A program made the translations under genes and the position numbers. DNA of 64,000 bases from Bacillus sp. BHET2 (GTDB taxonomy: Bacteria > Bacillota > Bacilli > Bacillales > Bacillaceae_B), in contig NZ_VCQN01000001.1 in NCBI RefSeq assembly GCF_005938125.1, positions 620,001 to 684,000 on the forward strand, in the 5' to 3' direction. The notes below the pieces were generated by a model. The model was not told the DNA's origin and ran no database searches. It saw only the letters and a program-made list of their open reading frames with translations. The stretch's first letter is position 1, and every line of letters begins with the position of its first letter. Shown one piece after another: positions 42,187 through 51,533 of this stretch.

Positions 42187-42314
42187 ACCGGTAATCAGTT
42201 GGAAAGAAAAACCTCGTATTACCTCCTGATGTAAGTATAAGCATCGGGAAATAGTTCATCATCCCTTACAATACATGTCTAAATTTCCAATATTCTGGCG
42301 ATCCTATATCTCAT

Positions 42315-42390
42315 GAAGCCCTTCTCGTAATGTAGCTCTGATCTGGCACGTCCAGGTTAACCTACGAATGTACGAGGAAGGGCTTCTTTT
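42315..42390 (+). terminator. strong hairpin with long loop
   Basis: GAAGCCCTTCTCGTA and TACGAGGAAGGGCTTC pair exactly and are followed by TTTT. The 41-base loop is longer than in normal terminators, so a small RNA or attenuator ending here is possible. No gene lies directly upstream. Confidence 0.6.
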
Positions 42391-42430
42391 GTGATTTTTT
42401 TCGTAAATTCCCGCTGTCCAATCTCCTCAC

Positions 42431-42483
42431 TCGACAATCAGGGAAGCCAACTGTTAGAATATAATAGTTACTCAAGCTAACTA
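42431..42483 (+). promoter_or_regulatory. promoter and MarR operator of 42519-44141
   Basis: TCGACA (42431-42436), 18 bases, TAGAAT (42455-42460). An inverted repeat TAGTTA-N7-TAACTA (42465-42483) lies at the expected start site, with a further half site ATAACTAT at 42493-42500. The MarR gene starts 19 bases further on, so autorepression is likely. Confidence 0.65.
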
Positions 42484-42518
42484 TTATCAAAGATAACTAT
42501 ATATAAAGGAGGAAAATA

Positions 42519-42938
42519 ATGAAGCCGGCACAGGAATTTTTTCAGGAGCTGATCAGGCTCTACAGGCCATTTGAGAATCAATTGAACGTCCAACTGAGCG
42601 GGCACGGGCTGCACCGTGCTCAGTGGACGATCCTCTATAATCTTTACCACAACGGTCCTGCATCCAGTGTGGAAATCTCACATTATCAAAGCGTCGAGAA
42701 GCCGACCATTACGAGAACGGTTCATCAGCTGGAGGAAGCAGGTTATATCGAGCGGATTCCGGGAAAGGATCGTCGGGAAAAGCGGATACAGTTGACGAAA
42801 TTGGGGGTCGAGGTCTACGAAGATGTACGGAAAACCATCGACCGTTTTGAGCAGGGCATCATGGAAGGAATCAGTGAAGAGAAGCAGATCGAAATGATTG
42901 AACTGATGAAACAGATCAAAGGAAATATGAAAGGATAA
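42519..42938 (+). CDS. MarR family regulator (YwoH-like)
   Basis: 139 residues with winged HTH: L-H-R-A-Q-W-T-I-L-Y-N-L, recognition helix V-E-K-P-T-I-T-R-T-V-H-Q-L-E, and wing D-R-R-E-K-R-I-Q-L-T. AAAGGAGGA precedes ATG. The MFS gene starts 12 bases after its stop, the same pairing as ywoH-ywoG of B. subtilis. It should repress the pair through the palindrome in front. Confidence 0.87.
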   Translation: MKPAQEFFQELIRLYRPFENQLNVQLSGHGLHRAQWTILYNLYHNGPASSVEISHYQSVEKPTITRTVHQLEEAGYIERIPGKDRREKRIQLTKLGVEVYEDVRKTIDRFEQGIMEGISEEKQIEMIELMKQIKGNMKG

Positions 42939-42950
42939 GGAGTTTTACAG

Positions 42951-44141
42951 ATGAGTCAGACAGAATCAAAGCTTTGGACAAAGGACTTTACCCTCATGTC
43001 CATCGCCAACTTTTTCATTTATTTAATCTTTTATTTATTGCTCGTCACCATGGCGGTGTATGCCGTGGATGAATTCGGGGCATCGGAGAGTCAGGCGGGA
43101 CTTGTGACCGGCATCTTCATCATCGGGACCTTAATTGGTCGGTTGTTCCTTGGCCGTATGATCACGACCATTGGAAATAAGAAAATGCTGTTTGTCGGTA
43201 TGCTTGCGTTCATTGCTACTTCTTGCCTCTATTTCGTGGAGAGTGGTATCAGTTTCTTGCTGCTCACCCGTTTCCTTCACGGGGTGGCACTCGGTATGGT
43301 CAGTACGGCTACAGGTACAATCGTAGCGGAAATCATCCCAGGGAGCCGGAAAGGGGAAGGAATCGGTTACTACAGTATGAGCATCACGCTCGCAACAGCT
43401 GTAGGTCCATTCTTTGGAATCTTCCTAAGTCAGCATGCAAGTTTCAAGACAATCTTTGCCTTCTGTCTTGCCCTTGGTGTCATGAGCTATGTGATCACTT
43501 TGTTTGTCAAGATTCCGGTTGTCAAGAAAGCGGCTAAGGAATCGGAAAAACAACGTCTAAGGCTATCAAGCTTCATCGAGCCCAAGGCGCTTCCGATTGC
43601 GCTTGTCGTGCTACTCGTTTCTCTTGCTTACTCAAGTGTTTTATCGTTCATAAATTTTTATGCAATCGATATCGACCTTGTTGAAGCTGCTAGTCTGTTC
43701 TTTGTCGTCTATGCCGTGGCAATTCTAGTATCACGCCCATTTACGGGACGGCTCATGGATGCGAAAGGTGCCAAGGCCGTCATGCTTCCCGCATTTGTGC
43801 TGTTTGCAGTCGGCTTGTTTCTATTAAGTGCAGCAGGGAATACGATGGTGCTATTGCTATCGGGTGTTTTGATCGGTCTCGGTTTCGGAAACATGCAATC
43901 TGTCACACAGGCGATTGCCGTGAAGAGCGTTCCACCGGAGCGTGTCGGGCTCGCAACCTCAACCTATTATATTTCACTGGATGCCGGTCTCGGGTTTGGA
44001 CCTTATGCCCTCGGCTTCCTGATCCCGCTCTCGGGCTACCGTTCACTGTATATGATGATGGGAATCCTGGTTGCTGCGACACTTGTCATTTATTATGTTC
44101 AGGAAAGAAAACAATCCTGCGCAGTCTTTGCGCATGAATAG
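42951..44141 (+). CDS. MFS exporter (YwoG-like)
   Basis: 396 residues with 12 TM helices. Loop 2-3 reads G-R-L-F-L-G-R-M-I-T-T-I-G-N-K-K, a variant of the MFS motif A, and G-V-A-L-G-M-V-S-T-A-T-G-T-I and A-V-G-P-F-F-G-I-F-L carry motif C-like glycines of drug:proton antiporters. Probably an efflux pump controlled by the preceding MarR protein. Followed by a terminator. Confidence 0.88.
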   Translation: MSQTESKLWTKDFTLMSIANFFIYLIFYLLLVTMAVYAVDEFGASESQAGLVTGIFIIGTLIGRLFLGRMITTIGNKKMLFVGMLAFIATSCLYFVESGISFLLLTRFLHGVALGMVSTATGTIVAEIIPGSRKGEGIGYYSMSITLATAVGPFFGIFLSQHASFKTIFAFCLALGVMSYVITLFVKIPVVKKAAKESEKQRLRLSSFIEPKALPIALVVLLVSLAYSSVLSFINFYAIDIDLVEAASLFFVVYAVAILVSRPFTGRLMDAKGAKAVMLPAFVLFAVGLFLLSAAGNTMVLLLSGVLIGLGFGNMQSVTQAIAVKSVPPERVGLATSTYYISLDAGLGFGPYALGFLIPLSGYRSLYMMMGILVAATLVIYYVQERKQSCAVFAHE

Positions 44142-44149
44142 CCTTCAAA

Positions 44150-44184
44150 GAGGAGCCTGGCCGTATGGTCCGGCTCCTTTTTTT
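44150..44184 (+). terminator. rho-independent terminator
   Basis: GAGGAGCC and GGCTCC pair around a small loop and run into seven T. A GGAGGGACGGACCTCC palindrome of the REP-like family follows at 44186-44201. Confidence 0.9.
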
Positions 44185-44472
44185 GGAGGGACGGACCTCC
44201 AATATGTGTGCTTACTCCGATATTCCACCACTCAGCAAGTATGACACTTCATAATTTCACGAAATTGATCTGAAATTGGCTAGTTAGCGGTGAAGACAGG
44301 CAAGCTGGTTCCTGCTAGTGTCTGTGGCCATAGGGCTGTCACCAGGTTTAATCCATTCACAAAGCTTGCTATAATACATGTATCAGTATATGGAAAATCA
44401 GAAAAACAATGTAAACGATACATACTAATAAAGGACTCTTACAAGAGAGCCCGCAGATAAGAGGTAGATGAC

Positions 44473-45159
44473 ATGTCACTCATAACCATCCTAATCGTCG
44501 ATGACGATCCCCATATCAGAGAATTGATTAATCTTTATTTAACCATGGAAGGATACAACGTTCTGCAAGCGAATGATGGGGTAGAGGCGATGGAACTGGT
44601 CCAGGAGAAAGATATTCACTTAGTCATCGTCGATATCATGATGCCGAAGAAAGATGGCTGGGACCTATGCCGGGAAATTCGAGAAGACTATGACCTGCCC
44701 ATCATTATGGTGACGGCTAAGGGTGAAAGTGAAGACAAGGTGAAGGGGTTCGAGCTTGGCACGGACGATTATATTGTGAAGCCGTTTGAGGCAAAAGAGT
44801 TTATCATGCGGGTTAAGGCACTGCTTCGTCGTAATAAAGTCCACACAGTGAAACGACTTTCGATCGGAAACCTTAAGATTGACAGTAAAAGCCTCGAGGT
44901 TCTTGCAGGAGATGAGCGTATTGACTTTCCATTAAAAGAATTTCAGATTCTGTTTAAGCTCGCATCCAATCCTGGTCTCGTCTTCTCCAGAGATCAGTTG
45001 ATTGATGAAATATGGGGTATGGACTTTGAAGGAAATGAACGGACCGTTGATTCTCATATAAAAAAGATCAGAAAAAAGTTAGAAGGGAAACAATCAAATG
45101 TTTCTATTACGACTATTCGTGGACTCGGTTATCGGTTAGGGGTTGAACAAGATGTTTAA
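44473..45159 (+). CDS. OmpR-family response regulator
   Basis: 228 residues. Acidic triad D10-D12, phospho-acceptor Asp54 (V-I-V-D-I-M-M-P-K-K-D-G), M-V-T-A-K-G, V-K-P-F; the C-terminal winged HTH has F-P-L-K-E-F-Q-I-L and N-E-R-T-V-D-S-H-I-K-K-I-R-K-K-L. AAGAGGTAG precedes ATG. TATAAT at 44369-44374 may be its -10. It overlaps the kinase gene by 8 bases; no transporter or effector gene follows. Confidence 0.93.
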   Translation: MSLITILIVDDDPHIRELINLYLTMEGYNVLQANDGVEAMELVQEKDIHLVIVDIMMPKKDGWDLCREIREDYDLPIIMVTAKGESEDKVKGFELGTDDYIVKPFEAKEFIMRVKALLRRNKVHTVKRLSIGNLKIDSKSLEVLAGDERIDFPLKEFQILFKLASNPGLVFSRDQLIDEIWGMDFEGNERTVDSHIKKIRKKLEGKQSNVSITTIRGLGYRLGVEQDV

Positions 45160-46525
45160 TACTCTCTATTCCAAAATGGTGTTTACGTTTCTCGGGGTCG
45201 TGTTCATTAGTGTGACTGTGTCCTTCTTTATCACCTATAATATTTATGAAGAACGGGTCACTGCTGAAATTGAGGAAGAATTGATGGTTGCTGGTAAAGG
45301 AATCATCGAATTATCTAAAGTAATGGAACCGGAAAGCGTCGAGGACTATTTAGAGAGAGTTTCCTCTATTCGCTATAATATTGCACTTTATTCAGAAGGT
45401 GGAGAGGCAAGGTTCTATGGGAAAGCAGACCATGAGAAGTATGCCAGCCGGGATGAGATTGAAAAGGTGCTTGCCGGAGGGATTCACCACATCACAAATG
45501 AGGATCAAAGATTCTTTAATTATGCGTCAGTAGGGATTCCTTTTGAAGCAAATGGAAAGAAGTATGCTCTCTTTTTAAAGCCTGGACTCGTCGGGAAGCT
45601 CGATTTTGTTAAGAAAATCTTGAGGACGGTTTTAATCAGCGTATTGATCATCGGAAGTGTCCTGTATCTATTCGTAGCCCTTTATTTCGCTCGTCCCATC
45701 AAGAAATTAACGGCTTTCACCTCGAACGTAGCGAAAGGGAACTTTAGTGAACAGGTTTCAGTGAGAAGAAAAGATGAAATTGGCGAGCTTGCGGAGGGCT
45801 TTAACATCATGAACAAGGAATTGCAAAGCTTAGAGAACATGAGAAGAGAGTTCATTTCTAATGTATCCCACGATCTGCAGTCCCCTTTGATGTCCATAAA
45901 GGGATTTGCCAAAGCCTTAAAGGATCATCCCTTTCCTAAGGAACAGCAGGATCATTACTTAAGCATCATACAAACCGAGAGTGAGCGACTTGGGAGACTA
46001 AGTGAAAACCTGTTACAGCTATCGGTTCTTGAGAGCAAAGAAAATCCGGTGAATAAAGATTGCTATCGCCTGGACCAGCAGATCCGTCAAGTGTTCCTCA
46101 GTCATCAACCCCAGTGGCTGGAAAAAGAGATTGACATCGATTTGGAAGATGTAACACCAGTAGAATTGTCAGCAGACAAAGGCCAATTGGAACAAGTATG
46201 GCATAACCTTCTGACAAACAGTATTAAATTCACGGGTCAAAATGGAGAAATAAAGGTTTCACTTAAAGAGCGGAAAACGCAGGTTGTCGTCGCTTTCTCT
46301 GATACAGGAATGGGGATACCAGGAGATGATATCCCACACATCTTTGATCGCTTCTTCATGGTGGATCGGGCAAGAGAAAGCTCGAAACAGGGGAGCGGAC
46401 TGGGTTTATCCATTGTCAAAAAAATCATCGATGGTCACCATGGTGACGTAACTGTTACCAGTTCTGTCAAGGGTACCACCTTTACGATTACTCTTCCAAA
46501 ATGCATGGATTCACTAAGCGAGTAG
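45152..46525 (+). CDS. sensor histidine kinase with HAMP domain
   Basis: 457 residues from ATG 45152. TM1 (about 10-30), extracellular sensor (to about 155), TM2 (about 158-178), HAMP, His240 in S-H-D-L-Q-S-P-L-M-S-I-K-G, then W-H-N-L-L-T-N-S-I-K, D-T-G-M-G-I and G-S-G-L-G-L-S. The HDLQSP version of the His box is common in Bacillus envelope-stress kinases. Partner of the overlapping regulator. Signal unknown. Confidence 0.92.
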   Translation: MFNTLYSKMVFTFLGVVFISVTVSFFITYNIYEERVTAEIEEELMVAGKGIIELSKVMEPESVEDYLERVSSIRYNIALYSEGGEARFYGKADHEKYASRDEIEKVLAGGIHHITNEDQRFFNYASVGIPFEANGKKYALFLKPGLVGKLDFVKKILRTVLISVLIIGSVLYLFVALYFARPIKKLTAFTSNVAKGNFSEQVSVRRKDEIGELAEGFNIMNKELQSLENMRREFISNVSHDLQSPLMSIKGFAKALKDHPFPKEQQDHYLSIIQTESERLGRLSENLLQLSVLESKENPVNKDCYRLDQQIRQVFLSHQPQWLEKEIDIDLEDVTPVELSADKGQLEQVWHNLLTNSIKFTGQNGEIKVSLKERKTQVVVAFSDTGMGIPGDDIPHIFDRFFMVDRARESSKQGSGLGLSIVKKIIDGHHGDVTVTSSVKGTTFTITLPKCMDSLSE

Positions 46526-46560
46526 ACGGTTGTTTTGGAGAAAACCTAAATAGCACACTA

Positions 46561-46595
46561 AAAAGCTCAGAGTTCATTAATGTCTCTGAGCTTTA
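46561..46595 (+). terminator. rho-independent terminator
   Basis: AAAAGCTCAGAG and CTCTGAGCTTT pair around 12 bases between convergent genes. Confidence 0.8.
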
Positions 46596-46648
46596 CCTAT
46601 TGTCTCAATTAAATCAATCATTAGTATATAGTGATGAAACACGAAAGG

Positions 46649-47083
46649 TCAGGACTCTTTAACGATATGACGAAACATGAATGGAGCGAATAGAGAGAAA
46701 AGGAAGATACTCAACGCGGTCCACCACCCGATTGAATGGAAAACATCTTCAGGTACCATAAATGTGTACCCCAAGTAGGTTAAGAACAATAATCCTTGAA
46801 GCATCTTCAATGTTTTCGCATCGGCTTCATTCTTCTGGGATACCAGCCTTTCATCCATCTCGGATATCATTATGTTTGGGTCCTTCTTGATTTTCATAAG
46901 TTTAAGGAAAGAAGCTATTGCTGCACTAAACGGGATGAGTGACAGGGCTAATAAGGCTTTGTTATTAATTAAAGAAATATCCATTGTTTCGAAAATGGCC
47001 CAGGTTATAAAAAGGGCTACGCTAGCAAGTAAGCATATTAGAATGGTTAATTTGGCTTCCTTCATGATTTTAGTTATACTCAT
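46649..47083 (-). CDS. four-TM membrane protein of an Xre cassette (1)
   Basis: 144 residues with four hydrophobic segments (about 13-31, 40-60, 93-109, 117-136) and a cytosolic loop carrying M-D-E-R-L-V-S-Q-K. The same D-E-R-L-V start motif occurs in the protein at 58426, which also follows a small Xre gene. GGGAGGAATG, inside the end of the HTH gene, is the ribosome site, so translation is coupled. Function unknown; a target or partner of the regulator is likely. Confidence 0.75.
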   Translation of the reverse strand: MSITKIMKEAKLTILICLLASVALFITWAIFETMDISLINNKALLALSLIPFSAAIASFLKLMKIKKDPNIMISEMDERLVSQKNEADAKTLKMLQGLLFLTYLGYTFMVPEDVFHSIGWWTALSIFLFSLFAPFMFRHIVKES

Positions 47084-47086
47084 TTT

Positions 47087-47281
47087 TCATTCCTCCCAGA
47101 ATAAATCGTCTAACGTTTTATTTAATGCTTTACATATTGTCGTGCATAATTTAAGACTCGGATTATAGTTTCCAGCTTCGATTAGATTAATGGTTTGCCT
47201 GGTGACTCCGACAATACCTGCTAATTGTTCTTGAGATACGTCGGCTTCAACCCGGGCGATCTTCATCTTTTTATTTTTCAA
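47087..47281 (-). CDS. small Xre-type HTH regulator (1), YozG-like
   Basis: 64 residues, almost all helix-turn-helix: V-S-Q-E-Q-L-A-G-I-V-G-V-T-R-Q-T-I-N-L-I-E and Y-N-P-S-L-K-L-C-T-T-I-C-K-A-L. This is the short Cro/CI class seen in toxin-antitoxin or membrane-cassette regulators. TTG 47281 has GGAGGAG upstream; ATG 47266 would leave M-K-I-A-R-V. It is cotranscribed with the downstream membrane protein. Confidence 0.88.
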   Translation of the reverse strand: MKNKKMKIARVEADVSQEQLAGIVGVTRQTINLIEAGNYNPSLKLCTTICKALNKTLDDLFWEE

Positions 47282-47622
47282 AAAAATTCATCTCCTCCCT
47301 TTAGTATAGTATGTTGAACAGTAGAATATGTCATTTATATATTACATTTTGTAATGTATTATGGAGCCCTTTTTTCGATCGTACCTATTTTTAATAATGT
47401 TTATTCCTTACACTTCAACTGACATTTGTATTTATATCGCTTTTAATCAATAGCCTTATTGACTCGTTCCTTTAAATGCGAGATGGATGGTTTCCCCTTG
47501 TGGGCTGAACTACTTCTGAATTAATTCCACGCATTATAAAGTGGAGGCAGATTTAATACTTTGGTCATATTGAGGTCACATTACTCCTATACGATGGCTC
47601 ATATCGAAGAGGAGAGATTAGC
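47282..47622. other. intergenic stretch between divergent genes
   Basis: Lies between the Xre gene and the RND exporter and should hold both promoters. CCACGCATTATAAAGTGG near 47528-47545 is a short inverted repeat that may bind a regulator of the pump. Nothing else stands out. Confidence 0.35.
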
Positions 47623-50600
47623 ATGAAAAAAATAGTGGATTTTAGCTTAAAGAAAAACGTAGCCATTATCGTTTTGGCTTTATTGGTGGTGGCAGCTGGG
47701 CTTGTGTCAACCCAATCCATCAAGGTAGAAACCTACCCAGATGTCGATTCTCCGACCCTCATGATTCAAGGGGTCTATCCGAATCACTCATCGGAAGAAA
47801 TTGAAAAGACCGTGACCACACCGGTAGAAGAAGCGATTGAAGGGATCAAACCGTATGACTCCTTAACAAGTACTTCAAGAGAAAATGGTTTCATGATCCA
47901 GGTGACATATGAATTCGGCGAAGATATGGATGAAATCGAAACCAGCATCCAGTCTTCGATCGAGAAGGTCAATCCGCCGGATGATGTCGACTTTACGTAT
48001 AAACGAATCTCTGCCAGTGCCAAGCCGATCTATAAAATAGCCCTGTCAGGTGAGAATTTAAGTGAGTTACAGAAAGATATAAATAAAGAATTACTTCCAT
48101 CCTTAAGTAATGTAACCGGCGTAAGTGAGGTCAATCTTTCAGGGACAACTGATACAAAGTTGTTCGTTGAAGTGAATAAAGAAAAAAGCCAGCAATATGG
48201 GTTGACCGCATCAGATATTGCGAATTCCTTGGAGAAAGAGAATGTTGTTCTCCCTGCAGGCACGCTAAAGAACGGTGGAGATGAAATCCCTGTCAGTCTC
48301 GAAGGACATGTAGAGTCGATTGATGAATTGAAGAAGGTTCAAATCCCTATCCCTGCAACCGCTAAATCACCATCATCTCAATCGGTACAGCCCATGGATT
48401 CAATTGCATTAGCGGAAATCGCAGAAGTGAAAAAGGTGGATGAAGCGAATGGCATTACCCGCTTTAATGGTGAGCCCGCCATTATCGTGGATGTGCTGAA
48501 AACTCAAGAAGCGAATACAGCCGAAGTGGTGGAATCGCTAAGAACAGAGTTGAACCACTTTAACAAGACGTTCAACTATGATTCCTATACGATCATCGAC
48601 CAGGGAAACGAAGTTGAGAAGTCGGTGGACTCCCTGCTTAAAGAAGGAGGGTTCGGAGCTCTCTTCACAGTCGCGATCATTCTGTTATTCTTACGGAATG
48701 CTCGAGCCACTCTTATTGCCATTCTATCCCTGCCTCTGTCCATATTAGGTACGATTTCGGTATTGGATTATCTGGGATATTCGCTCAACATCATGACCCT
48801 TGGCGGTATGGCAGTGGCCATAGGTCGAATCGTAGATGACAGCATCGTCGTCATTGAAAACATCTATAAATGGCTTCAAAAAAATGAAACATATACGAAA
48901 CGTGAAATCATTTTAAATGCTACGAAAGAAGTGATCGGTGCCGTTACCTCTTCAACCATTGCAACGGTTGTGGTGTTTTTGCCCCTTGCCTTTGTTGGCG
49001 GGATTGTGGGAGAGTTCTTTAGACCGTTCTCGATTGCAGTCGTCACGTCAATCATTCTTTCATTACTCGTCGCTTTCTTGGTTATCCCTGTGTTGAGTTT
49101 CGCCTTCTTAAAGAAAGGAAAGCATGAGGAGAAAACAGGGTGGCTGGCAATAGGGTACAACCGGATATTAAGGAAGTCACTCTCCCATAAATGGGTGGTG
49201 ATCGCTGTTTCCATCCTCATGCTCGCAGGGGCCATAGCCATGGTGCCAGGGATCAACAAGTCATTCCTGCCAAGCGGCCCGGCCAATGCGCTCGAAATGG
49301 AAGTAGAAATTCCCGTCACGACTCCATTGTCTGAAACAGACAAACTTTCGAAGGAGATCGAGACAGCGCTCATGAAGAACGAACAAGTCGAGTACGTTCA
49401 GGGAGCAGTTGGGATGGAAAATAACACCAGCCCGTTAAAGATGAAGAGTCCTGGTGATAACAAAGCTTCTTTCTACGTCAAATTGTCAGAAGGTGAGACT
49501 GTTCTCGAACAGGGAGATCAACTTGAGGAGGCAGTTTCAAAGCTTGTCAATGAGAAATATGGAGGAGGTACAATTCGATTACAAGAGATCCAGCAGGAAG
49601 GGCCTCCATCTGGTAAAACCATCGATATCACCCTTTATGGAGAGAATTCGGATCACCTAAAAGAAGCGGCGGATAAAGTAGAGAGCGTGATGAAGCAAAA
49701 CGAACAATTGAGCAACATCTCAAATACTGCCTCTCAAGAGCAAAAAAAGATTATCTTGGAATTAAAAGATGAAGCCAAGGAGCAGGGCATGACGCAACAG
49801 GCTGTCTACAAACAGGTTCAAGAGCAGATGAATACACATCCTGTAGAGGGTCTGGATGTAGATGCCGAAGTATGGGTCTCCTATGATCACCTAGTAGCGA
49901 CGAAGGAAGAATTGGAAACAGTCGAGATTGTAACTCCTCGGGGCATTCAACCCTTAGGTGACATCGCTGTAATCAACGAACAGGAAATACCGGCAACCAT
50001 TGAGCATAAAGATACAAAGGCGGCCTACACATTGTCTGCAGAAAGCGAAGGAGAAGATGTTGGCAGTGTAACAGACGGAGTCGAGAAAGACATGGCTGCC
50101 CTGAGTTTACCGAGTGATATTAAATGGAAAGTAGGCGGTGGTCAAGAAATGATGACAGAGGGCTTCCGGGACTTGGGACAGGCGATGATGATTGCCGTAG
50201 GACTCGTGTTCTTAACCTTAACGATCACATACGGTGGAATTATCACACCAATGGTGATTCTATCCTCTATCATCTTTGTCCCGATTGGTTCACTAGGAGC
50301 GCTTATGCTGACGGGTGAAACACTATCCATGAGCAGCATGATCGGAATGCTGATGCTGATCGGGATTGTGGTGACAAATGCTGTCGTAATGCTTGACCGA
50401 GTCGAAAGCAACAGAAGAGAAGGGGTGCAACTGGAAGCGGCTTTGGTAGAAGCCTGTAACGCCCGTTTCCGCCCGATTTTAATGACGGCGCTTGCCACCA
50501 TTCTGGCCCTGTTGCCATTAGCTTTATCTCAGTCATCATCAGGGGTCATTTCCAAAGGGTTGGCCATCACGGTGATCGGAGGTTTAACAACCAGTACCTT

Positions 50601-50661
50601 GTTGACATTGGTATTTATTCCGGTGCTTTATCGTTTACTGGGTAGATGGAGAAAGCTCTAA
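47623..50661 (+). CDS. swrC: RND efflux transporter, SwrC/AcrB-like
   Basis: 1012 residues. TM1 (about 13-30), a first porter domain, TM2-6 with G-G-M-A-V-A-I-G-R-I-V-D-D-S-I-V-V-I-E-N (the TM4 proton-relay Asp pair), a second porter domain and TM8-12. It lacks the long docking insertions and there is no outer-membrane or adaptor gene, as expected in Gram-positives. The relative SwrC of B. subtilis gives surfactin self-resistance and exports fatty acids. GAGGAGAG precedes ATG. It stands alone. Confidence 0.88.
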   Translation: MKKIVDFSLKKNVAIIVLALLVVAAGLVSTQSIKVETYPDVDSPTLMIQGVYPNHSSEEIEKTVTTPVEEAIEGIKPYDSLTSTSRENGFMIQVTYEFGEDMDEIETSIQSSIEKVNPPDDVDFTYKRISASAKPIYKIALSGENLSELQKDINKELLPSLSNVTGVSEVNLSGTTDTKLFVEVNKEKSQQYGLTASDIANSLEKENVVLPAGTLKNGGDEIPVSLEGHVESIDELKKVQIPIPATAKSPSSQSVQPMDSIALAEIAEVKKVDEANGITRFNGEPAIIVDVLKTQEANTAEVVESLRTELNHFNKTFNYDSYTIIDQGNEVEKSVDSLLKEGGFGALFTVAIILLFLRNARATLIAILSLPLSILGTISVLDYLGYSLNIMTLGGMAVAIGRIVDDSIVVIENIYKWLQKNETYTKREIILNATKEVIGAVTSSTIATVVVFLPLAFVGGIVGEFFRPFSIAVVTSIILSLLVAFLVIPVLSFAFLKKGKHEEKTGWLAIGYNRILRKSLSHKWVVIAVSILMLAGAIAMVPGINKSFLPSGPANALEMEVEIPVTTPLSETDKLSKEIETALMKNEQVEYVQGAVGMENNTSPLKMKSPGDNKASFYVKLSEGETVLEQGDQLEEAVSKLVNEKYGGGTIRLQEIQQEGPPSGKTIDITLYGENSDHLKEAADKVESVMKQNEQLSNISNTASQEQKKIILELKDEAKEQGMTQQAVYKQVQEQMNTHPVEGLDVDAEVWVSYDHLVATKEELETVEIVTPRGIQPLGDIAVINEQEIPATIEHKDTKAAYTLSAESEGEDVGSVTDGVEKDMAALSLPSDIKWKVGGGQEMMTEGFRDLGQAMMIAVGLVFLTLTITYGGIITPMVILSSIIFVPIGSLGALMLTGETLSMSSMIGMLMLIGIVVTNAVVMLDRVESNRREGVQLEAALVEACNARFRPILMTALATILALLPLALSQSSSGVISKGLAITVIGGLTTSTLLTLVFIPVLYRLLGRWRKL

Positions 50662-50769
50662 GATAGGAGAAGGTGGTGCGAAGACCTGACATTCGCATCG
50701 CCTTTTCTGTTCCAAACAATAATCAGTTGATTTTTCGAAAGTAGCCTGAAATTATGAGGAGTGGAGAAA

Positions 50770-51075
50770 GTGAAAAAGTGGATGGTCCTATCTATTGTCA
50801 GTATCGTCGCGTTATCTGGAATCATGTTTGTGACAAAACCTTCTCAAGACCAATATACTGCATGGTTAAAGGAACACATAACCGAACGGATGGAGGGTCA
50901 GTCTTCTATGATAACAGTGGGGATCTCATTATTCGGTGAGCAAATGATTGAAAACCATACAGAAGTAAAGGATTACCTTGTTTTTAATACATTTGAAACT
51001 GATTTTAGAGGAAAAGAACTAAAGTTTGTAGGCGTCTTTCATACATTTATTCCTTTGTCATTAGGAGGATTGTAA
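50770..51075 (+). CDS. DUF4359-like small membrane-anchored protein
   Basis: 101 residues from GTG 50770, 8 bases after GAGGAG. One N-terminal TM helix, then a short extracellular domain: N/K-P-S-Q-D-Q-Y-T-A-W-L, a region I-S-L-F-G-E-Q-M-I-E-N-H-T-E-V-K-D-Y-L-V-F-N-T-F and a final F-V-G-V-F-H-T-F-I-P, the DUF4359 pattern. Function unknown. First of a run of small membrane genes after the RND pump. Confidence 0.65.
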   Translation: MKKWMVLSIVSIVALSGIMFVTKPSQDQYTAWLKEHITERMEGQSSMITVGISLFGEQMIENHTEVKDYLVFNTFETDFRGKELKFVGVFHTFIPLSLGGL

Positions 51076-51161
51076 GGGACTGAGATGGTAAAGGTTGTGG
51101 GAATTGTCATGTAAACCTCTATTCTTTCATATCCTTAGAATAGGAAAGGGGTTGTACCCAT

Positions 51162-51398
51162 ATGAGTAAATGGATCATCGTGGCAATAATCGTCCTTATC
51201 GTGTTGGTTTCTCATTACCTCATGAATAAATACAAGCAACAGGCGGTTCAGGTCATAACATTAGAAAGTTTTTTACAAGAGTCGACAATTGATGAAAACG
51301 CGTGGCAGAAGAAAGGAGTCATTGATGTGAACAAGAATCATGTTGACGGAGAAGATCACGGAGATGGTGATGATGACGGGGACGATGGTGGTGACTAA
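51162..51398 (+). CDS. single-TM protein with Asp/Gly tail
   Basis: 78 residues with AAAGGGG before ATG. A TM helix (about 4-20), a basic patch, a short helical region, and an acidic tail (D-G-E-D-H-G-D-G-D-D-D-G-D-D) that may bind metal or be disordered. No family is recognised. Confidence 0.6.
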   Translation: MSKWIIVAIIVLIVLVSHYLMNKYKQQAVQVITLESFLQESTIDENAWQKKGVIDVNKNHVDGEDHGDGDDDGDDGGD

Positions 51399-51533
51399 AA
51401 AATCTGATTATGCCATTTCAAAGGGAAGATTCACTCACTTGACATTAATCTCCTAAACAACCTGGAAGACCTATCTGCTATATTTGTAGTACAATTAAGG
51501 AAAGAAATATGGCGATGGTAGGGGAAGTCAATC

